This document shows, in pieces, positions 35,626-44,559 of a stretch of 64,000 bases of DNA (positions within the stretch are counted from its first letter, which is position 1; the number at the start of each line of letters is the position of its first letter). The notes under the pieces are model-generated. The model had not been told where the DNA came from, did no database searches, and saw only the letters and a list, made by a program, of their open reading frames with translations. The position numbers and the translations under genes are program-made. This stretch comes from Streptomyces macrolidinus (lineage in GTDB: Bacteria > Actinomycetota > Actinomycetes > Streptomycetales > Streptomycetaceae), in the NCBI RefSeq assembly GCF_023887685.1, contig NZ_JAMWMR010000008.1, forward strand, positions 124,001 to 188,000, given 5' to 3'.

Positions 35626-35761
35626 AGGGGCTCCTTCCAACCGTCCGTCGACGCTGATCGTCGGCGGGCCGCGCCTTGACGATACGACAAGGTTCATCAG
35701 GCAACCATTCCCCTGACGCAGCGACCCACAAGGCGCCAGGCGACAGTGGGCGTCGACTCGC

Positions 35762-35809
35762 CCCGTCTTGTCCCCCGTCTCGTCTCCCGTCTTGTCTCCC
35801 GTCTTGCCT
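35762..35809. repeat. 12-bp tandem repeat, four copies
   Basis: Four adjacent 12-bp units of the type cccgtctTgtct, with one or two changes each, lie between the phosphatase and SGNH hydrolase genes. The block is strongly strand-asymmetric (pyrimidine-rich on the plus strand). Confidence 0.85.
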
Positions 35810-35918
35810 CCTGGGATATTCCGTACCAGCCCCACCAATCCGAGTGTTCTATCTCACCAACCGTCAACCCCTTCCTACGGTCGCGTAGCTCACACCGGAA
35901 GGTGAATCATGGGGCGAC

Positions 35919-36737
35919 GTGGCAGACGATTCGAAGAATGACTACAGATCAGTGATCGGGTCGTACGTGGCGGTGGGGGACAGCTTCACCGAAGGCGTCG
36001 GCGACCCCGGCCCGGACGGACAGTTCGTCGGCTGGGCCGACCGGTTCGCGGTGCTCCTCGCCGACCGGCGGCCCGAGGGCGACTTCGCGTACACAAACCT
36101 TGCCGTGCGCGGCAAGCTGCTCGACCAGATCGTCGAGGACCAGATCCCGAAGGCCCTGGAACTCGCCCCCGACCTGGTGTCCTTCTGCGCGGGCGGCAAC
36201 GACATCATCCGGCCCGGCACCGACCCCGACGACGTCGCCGAGCGTTTCGAGCGGGCCGTCGCGAGCCTCACGGCCGTCGCCGGAACCGTCATGGTGACCA
36301 CCGGCTTCGACACCCGTGGCGTGCCCCTGCTCAAGCATCTGCGCGGCAAGGTCGCCACGTACAACGGGCATGTCCGGGCGATCGCCGACCGGTACGGCTG
36401 CCCGGTCCTCGACCTGTGGTCGTTGAAGACCGTCCAGGACCGGCGCGCCTGGGACGAGGACCGCCTCCACCTCTCTCCCGAGGGGCACACCCGGGTCGCC
36501 CTCAGGGCGGGCCAGGTGCTCGGCATCGAGGTGCCCGCCGACCCGGACCAGCCGTGGCCACCGCTGCCGCCGCGCGGCACGCTCGAAGTACGGCGCGACG
36601 ACATCCAGTGGGCACGCGAGTACCTGGCCCCCTGGATCGGACGCCGACTGCGCGGCGAGTCCTCCGGCGATTACGTCGTGGCGAAGGGCGCCCTCTCGCC
36701 GGACGACATCAGGGAGCGGATCGCCCAGGCGGTGTGA
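35919..36737 (+). CDS. SGNH/GDSL hydrolase
   Basis: 272 residues, no signal peptide, so probably cytoplasmic. Block I GDSFTEG (VAVGDSFTEGVGD, near residue 19), block III GGND (FCAGGNDIIRPG) and block V D-x2-H (DEDRLHLSPEGH) give the complete Ser-Gly-Asn-His catalytic set of esterases/lipases. Substrate unknown. GTG 35919 was chosen as the earliest start that keeps the short polar leader. It is flanked by repeat-bearing intergenic regions on both sides. Confidence 0.88.
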   Translation: MADDSKNDYRSVIGSYVAVGDSFTEGVGDPGPDGQFVGWADRFAVLLADRRPEGDFAYTNLAVRGKLLDQIVEDQIPKALELAPDLVSFCAGGNDIIRPGTDPDDVAERFERAVASLTAVAGTVMVTTGFDTRGVPLLKHLRGKVATYNGHVRAIADRYGCPVLDLWSLKTVQDRRAWDEDRLHLSPEGHTRVALRAGQVLGIEVPADPDQPWPPLPPRGTLEVRRDDIQWAREYLAPWIGRRLRGESSGDYVVAKGALSPDDIRERIAQAV

Positions 36738-36765
36738 GGGGGTGCGGGCGGGGGCGCTTGGCTGG

Positions 36766-36858
36766 GGCCTCGTACGCGGCAGGCGTGGTCACTCGCCTTC
36801 GGCGTGCGTGGCGAGTCGGCCTTGACCCGGCCTCGTACGCGGCGGGTGTGCCCACTCG
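36766..36858. repeat. Pair of 30-bp direct repeats
   Basis: The words at 36766-36795 and 36829-36858 (both starting ggcctcgtacgcggc) match at 26 of 30 positions. They fall in the 228-bp gap between the SGNH hydrolase and carboxymuconolactone decarboxylase genes, which has no ORF of its own. Function unknown. Confidence 0.7.
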
Positions 36859-36965
36859 TCCTCGGCCCTGCACTTGGCGAGTACGGCCCTTCGCCTTCGG
36901 TGGGCACGCAGGTGCTGCGTGTCCGCCGAAGGCGTCTGCGTCCGCGTTCGCGTGTGGGTCGGGTC

Positions 36966-37550
36966 CTACCGGGCGGCGGAGGTTCCTTCCGTGCGCCGAG
37001 CGGTGTTCGGGATGTCGCAGGAGTCCTTGAAGCCCTGACTCGTCAGCCCCAGCGCGGAGTTGATGCGTGAGCGCAGGTTCTCCACCGCCACCATCGCGGT
37101 CAGCTCGACGAACGCGGGCTCGCCCAGGCGACCGATGAGCCGGGCGGCCAGTGCGTCGTCCACCTCGGGCGGTGTGGCCGTCATCGCCTCGGCGTACTCC
37201 AGGACATCCCGCTCCGACTCGGTGTACACATCACTGTCCCGCCAGCGCGGCACGTCGAGCAGCTTCTGCGGGTTCATGCCCTGCTGGCGGCCCAGCCAGT
37301 AGCCGAAGTCCATGCACCAGGAGCAGCCGATCGACGCGGCGGCCCCCATCTCGGCCAGCATCTTCAGACCCGGGTCGAGCTGGTTCCACTTGCCCACCGC
37401 GCGCTCGAACTGCAGATAGGACCGCAGCACACGGGGCTGGTGGGCGAGCGCCTTGCCGGGGTCGAGGACCTTGCCGTAGGTCCGCCGTGAATACCACTCC
37501 ATCATGCGGAAGAAGACGGTGCGGCGCGGAGTCAGGGAGACACGGGCCAT
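36966..37550 (-). CDS. Carboxymuconolactone decarboxylase/AhpD-like protein
   Basis: 194 residues, all-alpha CMD fold. The redox pair is in GCSWCMDFG, as in AhpD-type alkylhydroperoxidases, so a peroxidase or thiol-oxidoreductase role is more likely than lactone decarboxylation. GGAGG lies 8 nt before ATG 37550. A perfect ECF41-type promoter (TGTCACA-16-CGTC, 37609-37635) points at it. CMD-family genes are a typical ECF41 sigma target, and an ECF41 gene lies at 58.7 kb in this window. Confidence 0.9.
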   Translation of the reverse strand: MARVSLTPRRTVFFRMMEWYSRRTYGKVLDPGKALAHQPRVLRSYLQFERAVGKWNQLDPGLKMLAEMGAAASIGCSWCMDFGYWLGRQQGMNPQKLLDVPRWRDSDVYTESERDVLEYAEAMTATPPEVDDALAARLIGRLGEPAFVELTAMVAVENLRSRINSALGLTSQGFKDSCDIPNTARRTEGTSAAR

Positions 37551-37608
37551 GGGTGGCACCTCCAGTACGTCGTTCCCGGGCGCTCCTCGTGGGCGCCCGC
37601 ACGATGAC

Positions 37609-37635
37609 GACGTACCGGGTCCCCCGAATGTGACA
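37609..37635 (-). promoter_or_regulatory. ECF41-type promoter of the CMD-family gene
   Basis: On the minus strand TGTCACA (37635-37629), 16 nt, CGTC (37612-37609) matches the published ECF41 consensus exactly. It lies about 58 bp before the ATG at 37550 in the correct orientation. Confidence 0.8.
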
Positions 37636-37734
37636 TCCGGCCCGTACGAAGCGAACGCTCCCGTGCTGTCAGTGGGGCCGACCATAATGAACTGCCGGAC
37701 CGACTCCCACAGATCGACTCCCACTGGAGGTGCC

Positions 37735-38919
37735 GTGACTGGTTCCCGTTCTCTGACCTCCGGGCTGCGCGCCGTGCAGCCCGAGGCCTTCGGCGCGGAC
37801 CCGAGCGGAGAGCGGCTGGCACGCATCCGTAGATCACCGAACTTCGCGAACGGCGCCTTCGTGAACCCCGAGGGCACCCGCACCCGTCCCGCGGGCGGCT
37901 CCGCCCTGGACATGGCGAAGGCCTTCTTCCGCAAGGAGGACCGCGCCCGCCGCGGCCCGTCCGGCACCGTCCCGGTGCATCCGACGACGTACGCCGACCT
38001 GGCCAGGCCCTCGGCGAGCGGGCTGCGGTTGACGTGGATGGGGCACTCCGGGGTGCTCGTCGAGATCGACGGGCACCGGGTGCTGTTCGACCCGGTCTGG
38101 GGCGAGCGCTGCTCCCCGCTGGCGTTCGCGGGCCCCAAGCGGCTGCACCCGGTGCCGGTGCCGCTGGCCGCGCTCGGCCCCGTCGACGCCGTCGTCATCT
38201 CCCACGACCACTACGACCACCTCGACCTGCCCACCATCAAGGCGCTGGCCGACACCGACACCGTCTTCGTGATACCGCTCGGCGTCGGTGCCCATCTGGA
38301 GTACTGGGGCGTCTCCGCGGACCGCTTGCGCGAGCTGGACTGGCACGAGTCGACGAAGGTCGGCGGCCTCACCCTGACCGCCACACCCGCCCGCCACTTC
38401 TGCGGCCGGGGCCTGCGCAACGGGCAGCACACGCTGTGGGCGTCATGGTCCGTGGCCGGAGACGAGCACCGTGTCTACCACAGCGGTGACACCGGCTACT
38501 TCAAGGGCTTCAAGGAGATCGGCGCCGAGTACGGCCCGTTCGACGCCACGATGATCCAGATAGGCGCGTATTCGGAGTTCTGGCCGGACATCCATATGAC
38601 CCCCGAGGAGGGCACGACCGCGCACCTCGACCTCCAACGTGGCCGACCGCACGGCGTGTTGCTGCCCATTCACTGGGGCACCTTCAGCCTTGCCCCGCAT
38701 CCCTGGGCGGAGCCGGGGGAGTGGACGCTGGCTGCGGCCGAGGCGGTCGGGCAAGCGGTCGCATTCCCCGTTCCCGGCCAACCGTTCGAGCCCGCTGGGG
38801 AGTTGCCCACGCGCCCGTGGTGGCGGGAGGTGTCCCTGCCACTGAAGCGTGAGTGGCCTGTTCCGGAGATCACTCCGGTGGCGTCTCGAGAAGACCTCGA
38901 CCTCGTGGGCGAGAGCTGA
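37735..38919 (+). CDS. MBL-fold hydrolase (NAPE-PLD/UlaG-like)
   Basis: 394 residues. The metallo-beta-lactamase motif HDHYDH (ISHDHYDHLD, near residue 160) supplies the dinuclear metal site, and YHSGDTGYF and PIHWGTF provide the later ligands. WMGHSGVLVEIDG and FDPVWGERCSP are typical of the N-acylphosphatidylethanolamine phospholipase D branch, which cleaves phosphodiesters. A bacterial physiological substrate is not known to me. GTG 37735 follows GGAGG by 5 nt. It diverges from the CMD-family gene. Confidence 0.9.
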   Translation: MTGSRSLTSGLRAVQPEAFGADPSGERLARIRRSPNFANGAFVNPEGTRTRPAGGSALDMAKAFFRKEDRARRGPSGTVPVHPTTYADLARPSASGLRLTWMGHSGVLVEIDGHRVLFDPVWGERCSPLAFAGPKRLHPVPVPLAALGPVDAVVISHDHYDHLDLPTIKALADTDTVFVIPLGVGAHLEYWGVSADRLRELDWHESTKVGGLTLTATPARHFCGRGLRNGQHTLWASWSVAGDEHRVYHSGDTGYFKGFKEIGAEYGPFDATMIQIGAYSEFWPDIHMTPEEGTTAHLDLQRGRPHGVLLPIHWGTFSLAPHPWAEPGEWTLAAAEAVGQAVAFPVPGQPFEPAGELPTRPWWREVSLPLKREWPVPEITPVASREDLDLVGES

Positions 38920-38957
38920 CTGCGTGGCTCCAACGTGCGGGTTGGTAGCCTCCCGGG

Positions 38958-39404
38958 ATGACTGCGCCTTTCGACGAAGCCGTCCGCGCCCGACTGCAAG
39001 CCCCCAACATCTGGTACGTCGGCACCGTGTTCGCCGACGGAGCACCGCAGGTCAGTCCGATGTGGGTGGATCTGGAGGGGGAGGGGGAGCTGACGTTCAA
39101 CACTTCGGTGGGCCGGGTGAAGGAGGAGAACCTGCGCCGCGACCCCCGCGTCTATCTCTCGCACGCGGACGCCACCGACCCCTTCGACCGAGTGCAGATC
39201 AGTGGTGTGGTGGCCCGCTTCATCGAGGGCGCGGAGGCACACGACCGAATGGACCGGCTGGCCCGCAAGTACCTGGGCGTCGAACGCTTCGAGTGGACCA
39301 TGCCGGGGGAACAGCGGGTTGCGGTGATCGTGCGCCCGGTCAAGGTGCGGCACATCGTGGGGGTGGAGCGGTTCCGGCCCGGCGGGCCCGTCCCCGCTCC
39401 CTGA
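38958..39404 (+). CDS. PPOX-class flavin/F420-dependent enzyme
   Basis: 148 residues, split-barrel flavoprotein fold of the pyridoxamine-phosphate-oxidase superfamily. GTVFADGAPQVSPMWVDLEGE and LTFNTSVGRVKEENLRRDPRV fit the actinobacterial TIGR03618-type F420-dependent proteins better than true PdxH. Such proteins reduce diverse substrates with F420H2; the actual substrate is unknown. It lies 38 bp after the MBL hydrolase gene and may share its transcript. Confidence 0.82.
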   Translation: MTAPFDEAVRARLQAPNIWYVGTVFADGAPQVSPMWVDLEGEGELTFNTSVGRVKEENLRRDPRVYLSHADATDPFDRVQISGVVARFIEGAEAHDRMDRLARKYLGVERFEWTMPGEQRVAVIVRPVKVRHIVGVERFRPGGPVPAP

Positions 39405-39553
39405 CCTTCCCGTATTGCTACGCGTATGTCCGTGCGCTGTAACGATCCGGCGGGGGCGATGGAGAACGGCCGGTTCCGCGGGCACGCTCTCCTGGCACCA
39501 CATTCACCGACCATGCGCGACACCGCGTCTACGCGATCACGGGGGATCCGACC

Positions 39554-40279
39554 ATGCGAGCGATGCGCACGAGTATGAAGCTGTCCGTGCTGGGGATGAC
39601 CGCCGCGGCGGCCCTGGTCACCACGGCCTGTGATCCGAGCGGGTCGGACGGGAAGGCCGACGACGCGGCGAGCCCGGCGCCGAGCGCGTCTACGTCTGCT
39701 TCCACGTCCGACTCCCTGTCCCCGTCCGTGCCCGCTTCCACACCGTCGAAGCCTGCCCTGGACAAGACCGCGTCGCCATCACCGACCCGGGCCGGCAGCA
39801 GCGGTGACGACAAGAACGACAAGAACGATAAGTGGGACTTGGCGGACCGCCAGACCCCGCCGACCGGCTCGGTCTGCGATCACGACGGCCAGGGCCCCTA
39901 TGGTGCGATCAAGTCCGTCACCATGGGCGGCGAGAGCCCGACGGGGCTCGGCCTGGTCCTCGGCTTCTACCAGTGCGACGGCGGCAGCCCACGGTTCACC
40001 CCCAGCAGCGCCACCGGCGCCGCCACGGACGTACTGGTCGACCCGGCGCACCTGAAGGTCGTCGTGGGTGGGCAGCTCGCGAGCGAGCTGGGCACCAAGA
40101 CGCCGGACACGAGCAAGTTCTTCGACAAGCTCGCACAGATGGAGGACAAGAACGAGCTCAAGGGTCCCAAGGCCCCGCAGTTCTACTTCCGGATCGACTC
40201 CGCCTCCGACGACGTCAACGAGATGCCGGACGACAGCAGCCACATCATCTACCTGTACCAGATCGTCGACGGCGGCTGA
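39554..40279 (+). CDS. Putative lipoprotein of unknown function
   Basis: 241 residues. A basic N-terminus and hydrophobic stretch end in LVTTAC, a lipobox-like site with C26 as the candidate lipidated cysteine (Thr at -3 is less usual). Residues 30-80 are a Ser/Ala/Thr/Pro/Asp-rich linker as in surface-tethered proteins, followed by a globular ~160-residue domain with two cysteines (SVCDHDG, YQCDGG) that could form a disulfide. No recognised domain. Internal ATGs at 39563 and 39575 are alternative starts. Confidence 0.75.
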   Translation: MRAMRTSMKLSVLGMTAAAALVTTACDPSGSDGKADDAASPAPSASTSASTSDSLSPSVPASTPSKPALDKTASPSPTRAGSSGDDKNDKNDKWDLADRQTPPTGSVCDHDGQGPYGAIKSVTMGGESPTGLGLVLGFYQCDGGSPRFTPSSATGAATDVLVDPAHLKVVVGGQLASELGTKTPDTSKFFDKLAQMEDKNELKGPKAPQFYFRIDSASDDVNEMPDDSSHIIYLYQIVDGG

Positions 40280-40503
40280 CCGGATCCCGAGCCCGGGACC
40301 CGTGAGGGGATGACAGCACGCATCCGCATCCCGTCATCGTGGCCGCTGCGGGAAGGCCAGGCAGCGTGGCGCCCGCCGTCGGTACAAATGCCCGTGCCGC
40401 TCACCTGTCCGGGTAAGCGTAGAGCGAAATCCACACCTATCAGCACTGAAAATCAGACGTACATTACTTTCATAGCCGATGGGCTGGAGCATCTCTCGCC
40501 TCG

Positions 40504-40905
40504 TCAGCCTCGATTCATCAGCGGTCCCCCTGCCCGCTCCTCCGCGTCGGCCAGCCAGAAGAAGACCGGTGGCAGGCCGAGTTCGATCACCGCCAGTGCG
40601 ATCTGGAACCACTGCGGCCATCCGTGTGTGGCGAGTGAGAGGAGTCGGCCCACGCCGCCCAGAAGGAAGACAGCGGCCAGCCACCGTACGGCCTGAGCCG
40701 GGATCGGGTGCTGTCGCGCGGCCCAGAGCCAGGCCAGCCCGTAGCCGACGAAGGAAGCCCCCATGAACCGGCCCCAACTGTCGACCGTCGCACCGGCGGA
40801 ACCGGCGCCGGGGATCGCCGCGTTGCCGAGTGCCACGTGGAACAGGCCGATGGCCACGCAGGCCCAGCCCATCACCTGTGCGAGTACGCGCAGAGCCCTG
40901 GCCAT
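40504..40905 (-). CDS. DUF4345 family membrane protein
   Basis: 133 residues with four hydrophobic segments, hallmark LGNAAIPGAG and a conserved GVGRLLSL region typical of DUF4345. Function unknown. I chose ATG 40905 because GGAGGGACC lies directly before it; the longer frame to 40944 starts inside the operator. It diverges from the TetR gene across a 20-bp-arm inverted repeat, so it is the obvious target of that regulator. Confidence 0.85.
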   Translation of the reverse strand: MARALRVLAQVMGWACVAIGLFHVALGNAAIPGAGSAGATVDSWGRFMGASFVGYGLAWLWAARQHPIPAQAVRWLAAVFLLGGVGRLLSLATHGWPQWFQIALAVIELGLPPVFFWLADAEERAGGPLMNRG

Positions 40906-40934
40906 GGTCCCTCCAAGCAGTCCCGATCGGGGCT

Positions 40935-40986
40935 TAGTTGACATGTGTCTACTACCTTGGACTTGCTAGTAGACACGTGTCAACTA
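40935..40986. promoter_or_regulatory. Large inverted-repeat operator between DUF4345 and TetR genes
   Basis: Arms 40935-40954 and 40967-40986 are 20 bp each with a single mismatch, separated by 12 nt. They occupy most of the 91-bp divergent intergenic region and end 10 bp before the TetR start. This is a typical binding site for one or two TetR dimers repressing both genes. Confidence 0.88.
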
Positions 40987-40996
40987 GACTTCGTTC

Positions 40997-41587
40997 GTGC
41001 CTCCCCGCCAGCGACTCACTCCCGCCGACCGCCGCGCCCAACTCCTCGCCGTCGGCGCACGACTCTTCGCCGCGCGCCCCTACGCCGACGTGCTGATGGA
41101 GGAGGTCGCAGAAGAGGCCGGTGTCTCCAGGGCCCTGCTCTACCGCCACTTCCCCAGCAAGCACGCCCTCTTCGCCGCCGTGTACCAACAGGCGGCGGAC
41201 CAACTGCTGGCCGAGACGCGGCTCGACCCCGCCGACTCCCTGGTCGAACAACTCGTCCAGGGCATGGACATCCACCTCGACTACTTCGTGGCGAACCGCA
41301 ACGCCGTCCTCGCTGCGAACCAGGTCCTGGCAGGCGACCCGGTGATCCAGACGATCATGACGAACGAACTGGACATGCTCCGCACGCGACTGCTGGCCGT
41401 ACTCCCGCTCGCGGACGAGAGCACCCGCGAGGCTGTGTCCGGCGTCCTGAAGAGCTGGTTGGTCTTCGTCCAGGTCCTCTGCGTCGACTGGCTCGCCCAC
41501 GAGACCTGCACCCGCACCCAGTTGCGCGACGTCTGCGTCGGCGCGGTACTCGGCGCGCTCCGCCCGCTCGTCTCCGAACTCGAGTAG
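40997..41587 (+). CDS. TetR/AcrR family transcriptional regulator
   Basis: 196 residues. The N-terminal helix-turn-helix (MEEVAEEAGVSRALLYRHFPSK, residues 35-56) is canonical; the C-terminal ~130 residues are the helical ligand-binding/dimer domain. GTG 40997 lies 10 bp from the inverted-repeat operator, so it probably represses itself and the divergent DUF4345 gene. The ligand is unknown. Confidence 0.92.
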   Translation: MPPRQRLTPADRRAQLLAVGARLFAARPYADVLMEEVAEEAGVSRALLYRHFPSKHALFAAVYQQAADQLLAETRLDPADSLVEQLVQGMDIHLDYFVANRNAVLAANQVLAGDPVIQTIMTNELDMLRTRLLAVLPLADESTREAVSGVLKSWLVFVQVLCVDWLAHETCTRTQLRDVCVGAVLGALRPLVSELE

Positions 41588-41695
41588 TGCCGGCCACCGT
41601 TGACGTATGTCCCGTCAGAGGCTGGTCGGCGAGGTCTCTGAGGGCGGTGAGTGCCGGATTAGGGAAGAGGCCCTTGTCTTCGGCAGGATGGGCAC

Positions 41696-42229
41696 ATGAC
41701 CGAGATCCGCACGCCCCGCCTCCTCCTCCGTACCTGGCACGACGACGACCTCGTGCCGATGGCGGACATCAACGCGGACCCGCGGGTCATGCGCTGGATC
41801 GACGACGGCTCGGTGCGCGACCTTGAGCGCACGGCCGAGGACATCGAGCGGTGGGAGGAGGAGTGGGACGAGGAGGGCTTCGGGCTCTTCGCCGTCGAAC
41901 TGCTGGCCTCGGGCGAACTGATCGGCTTCACGGGACTGTCCGTGCCCGGGTTCCTGCCGGAGGTGATGCCCGCCGTGGCGATCACTTGGCGGCTCGGCTC
42001 ACAGTTCTGGGGCCAGGGCTACGCGTCCGAAGCCGCCCACGCCACACTGGAGTTCGCCCTCCAGGACCGCGGCCTGGACCGCGTCATCAGCATCAACCGG
42101 GTGGGTGACAACGCCTCCGAGAACGTCCTCCGCAAGCTCGGCATGACGTTTGAACGGGGGACGACACACCCGGAGTACGGCTACCCACTGCGCGTCCACG
42201 CCATCGACCTCACCGAGTTCCAGGCTTGA
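41696..42229 (+). CDS. GNAT acetyltransferase (RimJ/RimL type)
   Basis: 177 residues, Acetyltransf_3-like. It begins with TEIRTPRLLLRTWHDDDL, contains the acetyl-CoA loop region LGSQFWGQGYASEAAHA and ends with RVGDNASENVLRKLGM, the common N-terminal/ribosomal-protein or small-molecule acetyltransferase pattern. Substrate unknown. It converges on the SMI1/KNR4 gene with a 20-bp gap. Confidence 0.9.
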   Translation: MTEIRTPRLLLRTWHDDDLVPMADINADPRVMRWIDDGSVRDLERTAEDIERWEEEWDEEGFGLFAVELLASGELIGFTGLSVPGFLPEVMPAVAITWRLGSQFWGQGYASEAAHATLEFALQDRGLDRVISINRVGDNASENVLRKLGMTFERGTTHPEYGYPLRVHAIDLTEFQA

Positions 42230-42249
42230 ACCGGCCGACCCGCGGCTTC

Positions 42250-44160
42250 CTAGGACATGCGTATCACCGCGTACGTCTCGCCGTCCTGCGGTGGCCGGGT
42301 CCAGGAACGGGTGGTGAACGTGTGCAGCCGCCCGCTCACGATGGCGTGACGTGGCAGAGCGGCACCGAACTCCGCGGTCACCGCTTCCAGGAGCCGCCGT
42401 TCCGCCTCGGTGTCGTCCTCCCGGTCGCCGAAGAACCGGCTCGGGTCCAGCGCCTGCGGTATCTCCCCGCTTCTCTTGATCTCTCCGTCCACGTACGTGA
42501 ACGCGTACTGCTCGGCACCGTCTCGCGCCACCGAAAGGTGGAAGTACGGATCCCTGTACCACGCCCTCAGGCCGCTCCACACCACCACCGCGCGGGTGCC
42601 CGCGCTGGCGGCTGCGGCCGGGGAGACGAGCCGCTGCCCGTCGAACGGGGCGGGGTCGTCGTCGAAGGCGAAGCTCCAACCGGTGCCGGCCCGGCCGACC
42701 GCCATGAGAGCCCTGTCGCCGTAGGACGAGAACTCCCGCTGCCTCTGCAGCGGTTGGCGGCGGGCGTCCCACAAGGTCATGGGTTCGTTCAGCACGACGC
42801 CGTCCGTGTTCCCGTCCCCGTCCGCGTCTGTGAGTCGTGCTGGTACGTCCTCCGGCTCGACGTCCTCCATCAGGACGAACCGGTAGGACGTGCGGTTGTT
42901 GCCCGGGTCCGGCTCCGCGAGCCACGCCAGGCTGTCCGGGTCCAGCGCAGCCGTCGGAGTCGGTGCCTCACCCGCCTGCCCACCCCGTGGTGTGGAGAGC
43001 AACTCGCGGCCCCGCTCCTGGGTCAACAGCGGGCCGAGGATCGGGTCGGCCACCCAGCCCAGCGGCGCCAATTGGTCCGGGCCCAGCGGCTCCCACAGCG
43101 GCAGGGCGTTCATCAGCGTCCGCCACGCCCGGTCGCTCTCTCCCCACCGCGCCAACTCCCGCGCCCGCTCGACCGCTTCGCCGAACGGTCCGGTCGCCGT
43201 GTATCGATACGCGCCGTTCCGTACCAACTCCAGCGTCGCGTAAGCCAGCGACACCAAGTCCTTGTCTGCTCCGCGCAGATGGAACGTCAGCGTGGAGTCG
43301 TCCCGGTACGAGTGGGCCGCGTGCTCGGCGACCAGCGGCGGCAGCAACTCGGGCGCGTAGCGCGGGTCTGTCACCAGGCCGTCGAAGTACACCGCGTGGG
43401 TCTGCCCGAGCAGGCGGCGTATCTGGTCACCCAGCCCGCCGGCGCGCGGCCTGCCGTATTCCTTCGCCTCGTCCAGCACCTTCCCGGCTCGCTCCCAGCC
43501 GCCGCGCAGCGCCTCCACCCGGGCTTCCTCCACCAGGGCGTCCAGCTCCCGCGTCGTGTCGTTGACGAACGTCGGCTCCTCGTCGTTCTTGTCCGACCGC
43601 AGGCTGTGGAACTGCCGGTACATGTCCCGCATGAACTCGAGGAAGTTCGCATACCGATTCGGTGGCGCGGCCCGCCAGCTCGCCCATGTATAGACGGCCC
43701 ACTCGCCGTTGTCGTCCACGTCCTCGGGGTCCATGAGAACGTAGGTGGCGTCGGACTCCACGTCGAGTTGCAGCCCGCGCCGCCAGATGTCGACCTCCCG
43801 CCGCTCCTCGGGCCCGGCGTCCTCGTCCAGGTACTCCTCGAAGACGTCCGCGAGTTGCGACTCGTCGTTGTGCCAGCGCGCGTCCTCGGTCCCCGCCAGC
43901 AGCCACACGAACTCGCCCGCGTTCCGCCAGCCGTCGCTGACCTTGAGGAACTCCCGGTACGACGGGGGCATCCGGCGGCCGAGGCGCTTCTCCATGGCGG
44001 CGATCCGCTCCTCGGAGGCGGGCGGGAACCCGAGCCATCGCGCCCGGCGCGCGGCCTCGTCGTCCTCGCCCTGAGTCTCGCCGTCCGGCAAGGAATCCGC
44101 CCACTCCCCACTCCACTTGAGAAGGAAGGGCCGCCAGTCGAATGCCGTGGTGTCCGTCAT
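42250..44160 (-). CDS. SMI1/KNR4 family protein, 636 aa
   Basis: A large soluble acidic protein. Residues 50-160 form an SMI1/KNR4 (SUKH) domain: AAMEKRLGRRMPPSYREFLKVSDGW is its signature. The remaining ~470 residues contain no domain I recognise, apart from a repeat-like helical region around 180-330. SUKH domains occur in immunity proteins to polymorphic toxins and in other binding roles. No toxin gene lies nearby, and at 636 aa it is far longer than a typical immunity protein. Start ATG 44160; the open frame beyond is non-coding. Confidence 0.8.
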   Translation of the reverse strand: MTDTTAFDWRPFLLKWSGEWADSLPDGETQGEDDEAARRARWLGFPPASEERIAAMEKRLGRRMPPSYREFLKVSDGWRNAGEFVWLLAGTEDARWHNDESQLADVFEEYLDEDAGPEERREVDIWRRGLQLDVESDATYVLMDPEDVDDNGEWAVYTWASWRAAPPNRYANFLEFMRDMYRQFHSLRSDKNDEEPTFVNDTTRELDALVEEARVEALRGGWERAGKVLDEAKEYGRPRAGGLGDQIRRLLGQTHAVYFDGLVTDPRYAPELLPPLVAEHAAHSYRDDSTLTFHLRGADKDLVSLAYATLELVRNGAYRYTATGPFGEAVERARELARWGESDRAWRTLMNALPLWEPLGPDQLAPLGWVADPILGPLLTQERGRELLSTPRGGQAGEAPTPTAALDPDSLAWLAEPDPGNNRTSYRFVLMEDVEPEDVPARLTDADGDGNTDGVVLNEPMTLWDARRQPLQRQREFSSYGDRALMAVGRAGTGWSFAFDDDPAPFDGQRLVSPAAAASAGTRAVVVWSGLRAWYRDPYFHLSVARDGAEQYAFTYVDGEIKRSGEIPQALDPSRFFGDREDDTEAERRLLEAVTAEFGAALPRHAIVSGRLHTFTTRSWTRPPQDGETYAVIRMS

Positions 44161-44229
44161 GCGTGTGATGCTGCCACCCACCACTGACAGTGCTCCGCTG
44201 CTCGCGCCAGTGCGGCAACCTGGCTGGGT

Positions 44230-44475
44230 GTGCGCCGTGTCCTCCTCATCCGGCATCGCGATGGCGACCGGGAGTTCCACGTTCTGCCCGGCGGACGTGT
44301 AGAGCCTGGTGAGACGGCTGCCGAGGCCGCCTGTTGGGAGGTGAGGGAAGAGACCGGCTTGCGAGTCAGCATCGGTGAACTGCTCTGGGCCCGCGAGTAC
44401 TTGCCCGAACGACACCCCGGCCACCCGCATCACCGAACCCGGATGCAGCAACTTCAGTTGTACTTCGCAGCTCAA
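44230..44475 (+). pseudogene. Truncated Nudix hydrolase remnant
   Basis: From GTG 44230 about 82 codons encode the front half of a Nudix domain: [19 protein letters not shown] and the Nudix helix [18 protein letters not shown], in which the usual Arg of REUxEE is Trp. The sequence then leaves the family after QLYFAAQ; the ~60 C-terminal residues are missing, and the frame simply stays open into the next gene. I see no continuation in the other frames. Probably a decayed gene. An in-frame Nudix-GNAT fusion is less likely because promoter-like bases precede the GNAT start. Confidence 0.6.
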
Positions 44476-44559
44476 CCAGCCTCAGACAGTGCGTCGTTGG
44501 CAACAGCTCCGGGTCGCAGAGCGCTCGCCACTCGAAGGGCGTGCGATAGGTTGCCCGCC

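Noticed and set aside
40280..40503. Small gene in the gap between the lipoprotein and DUF4345 genes
   Set aside because: Open frames here lack ribosome sites and coding-type third positions; the GATGAC/GTCATC pairing is only 6 bp.
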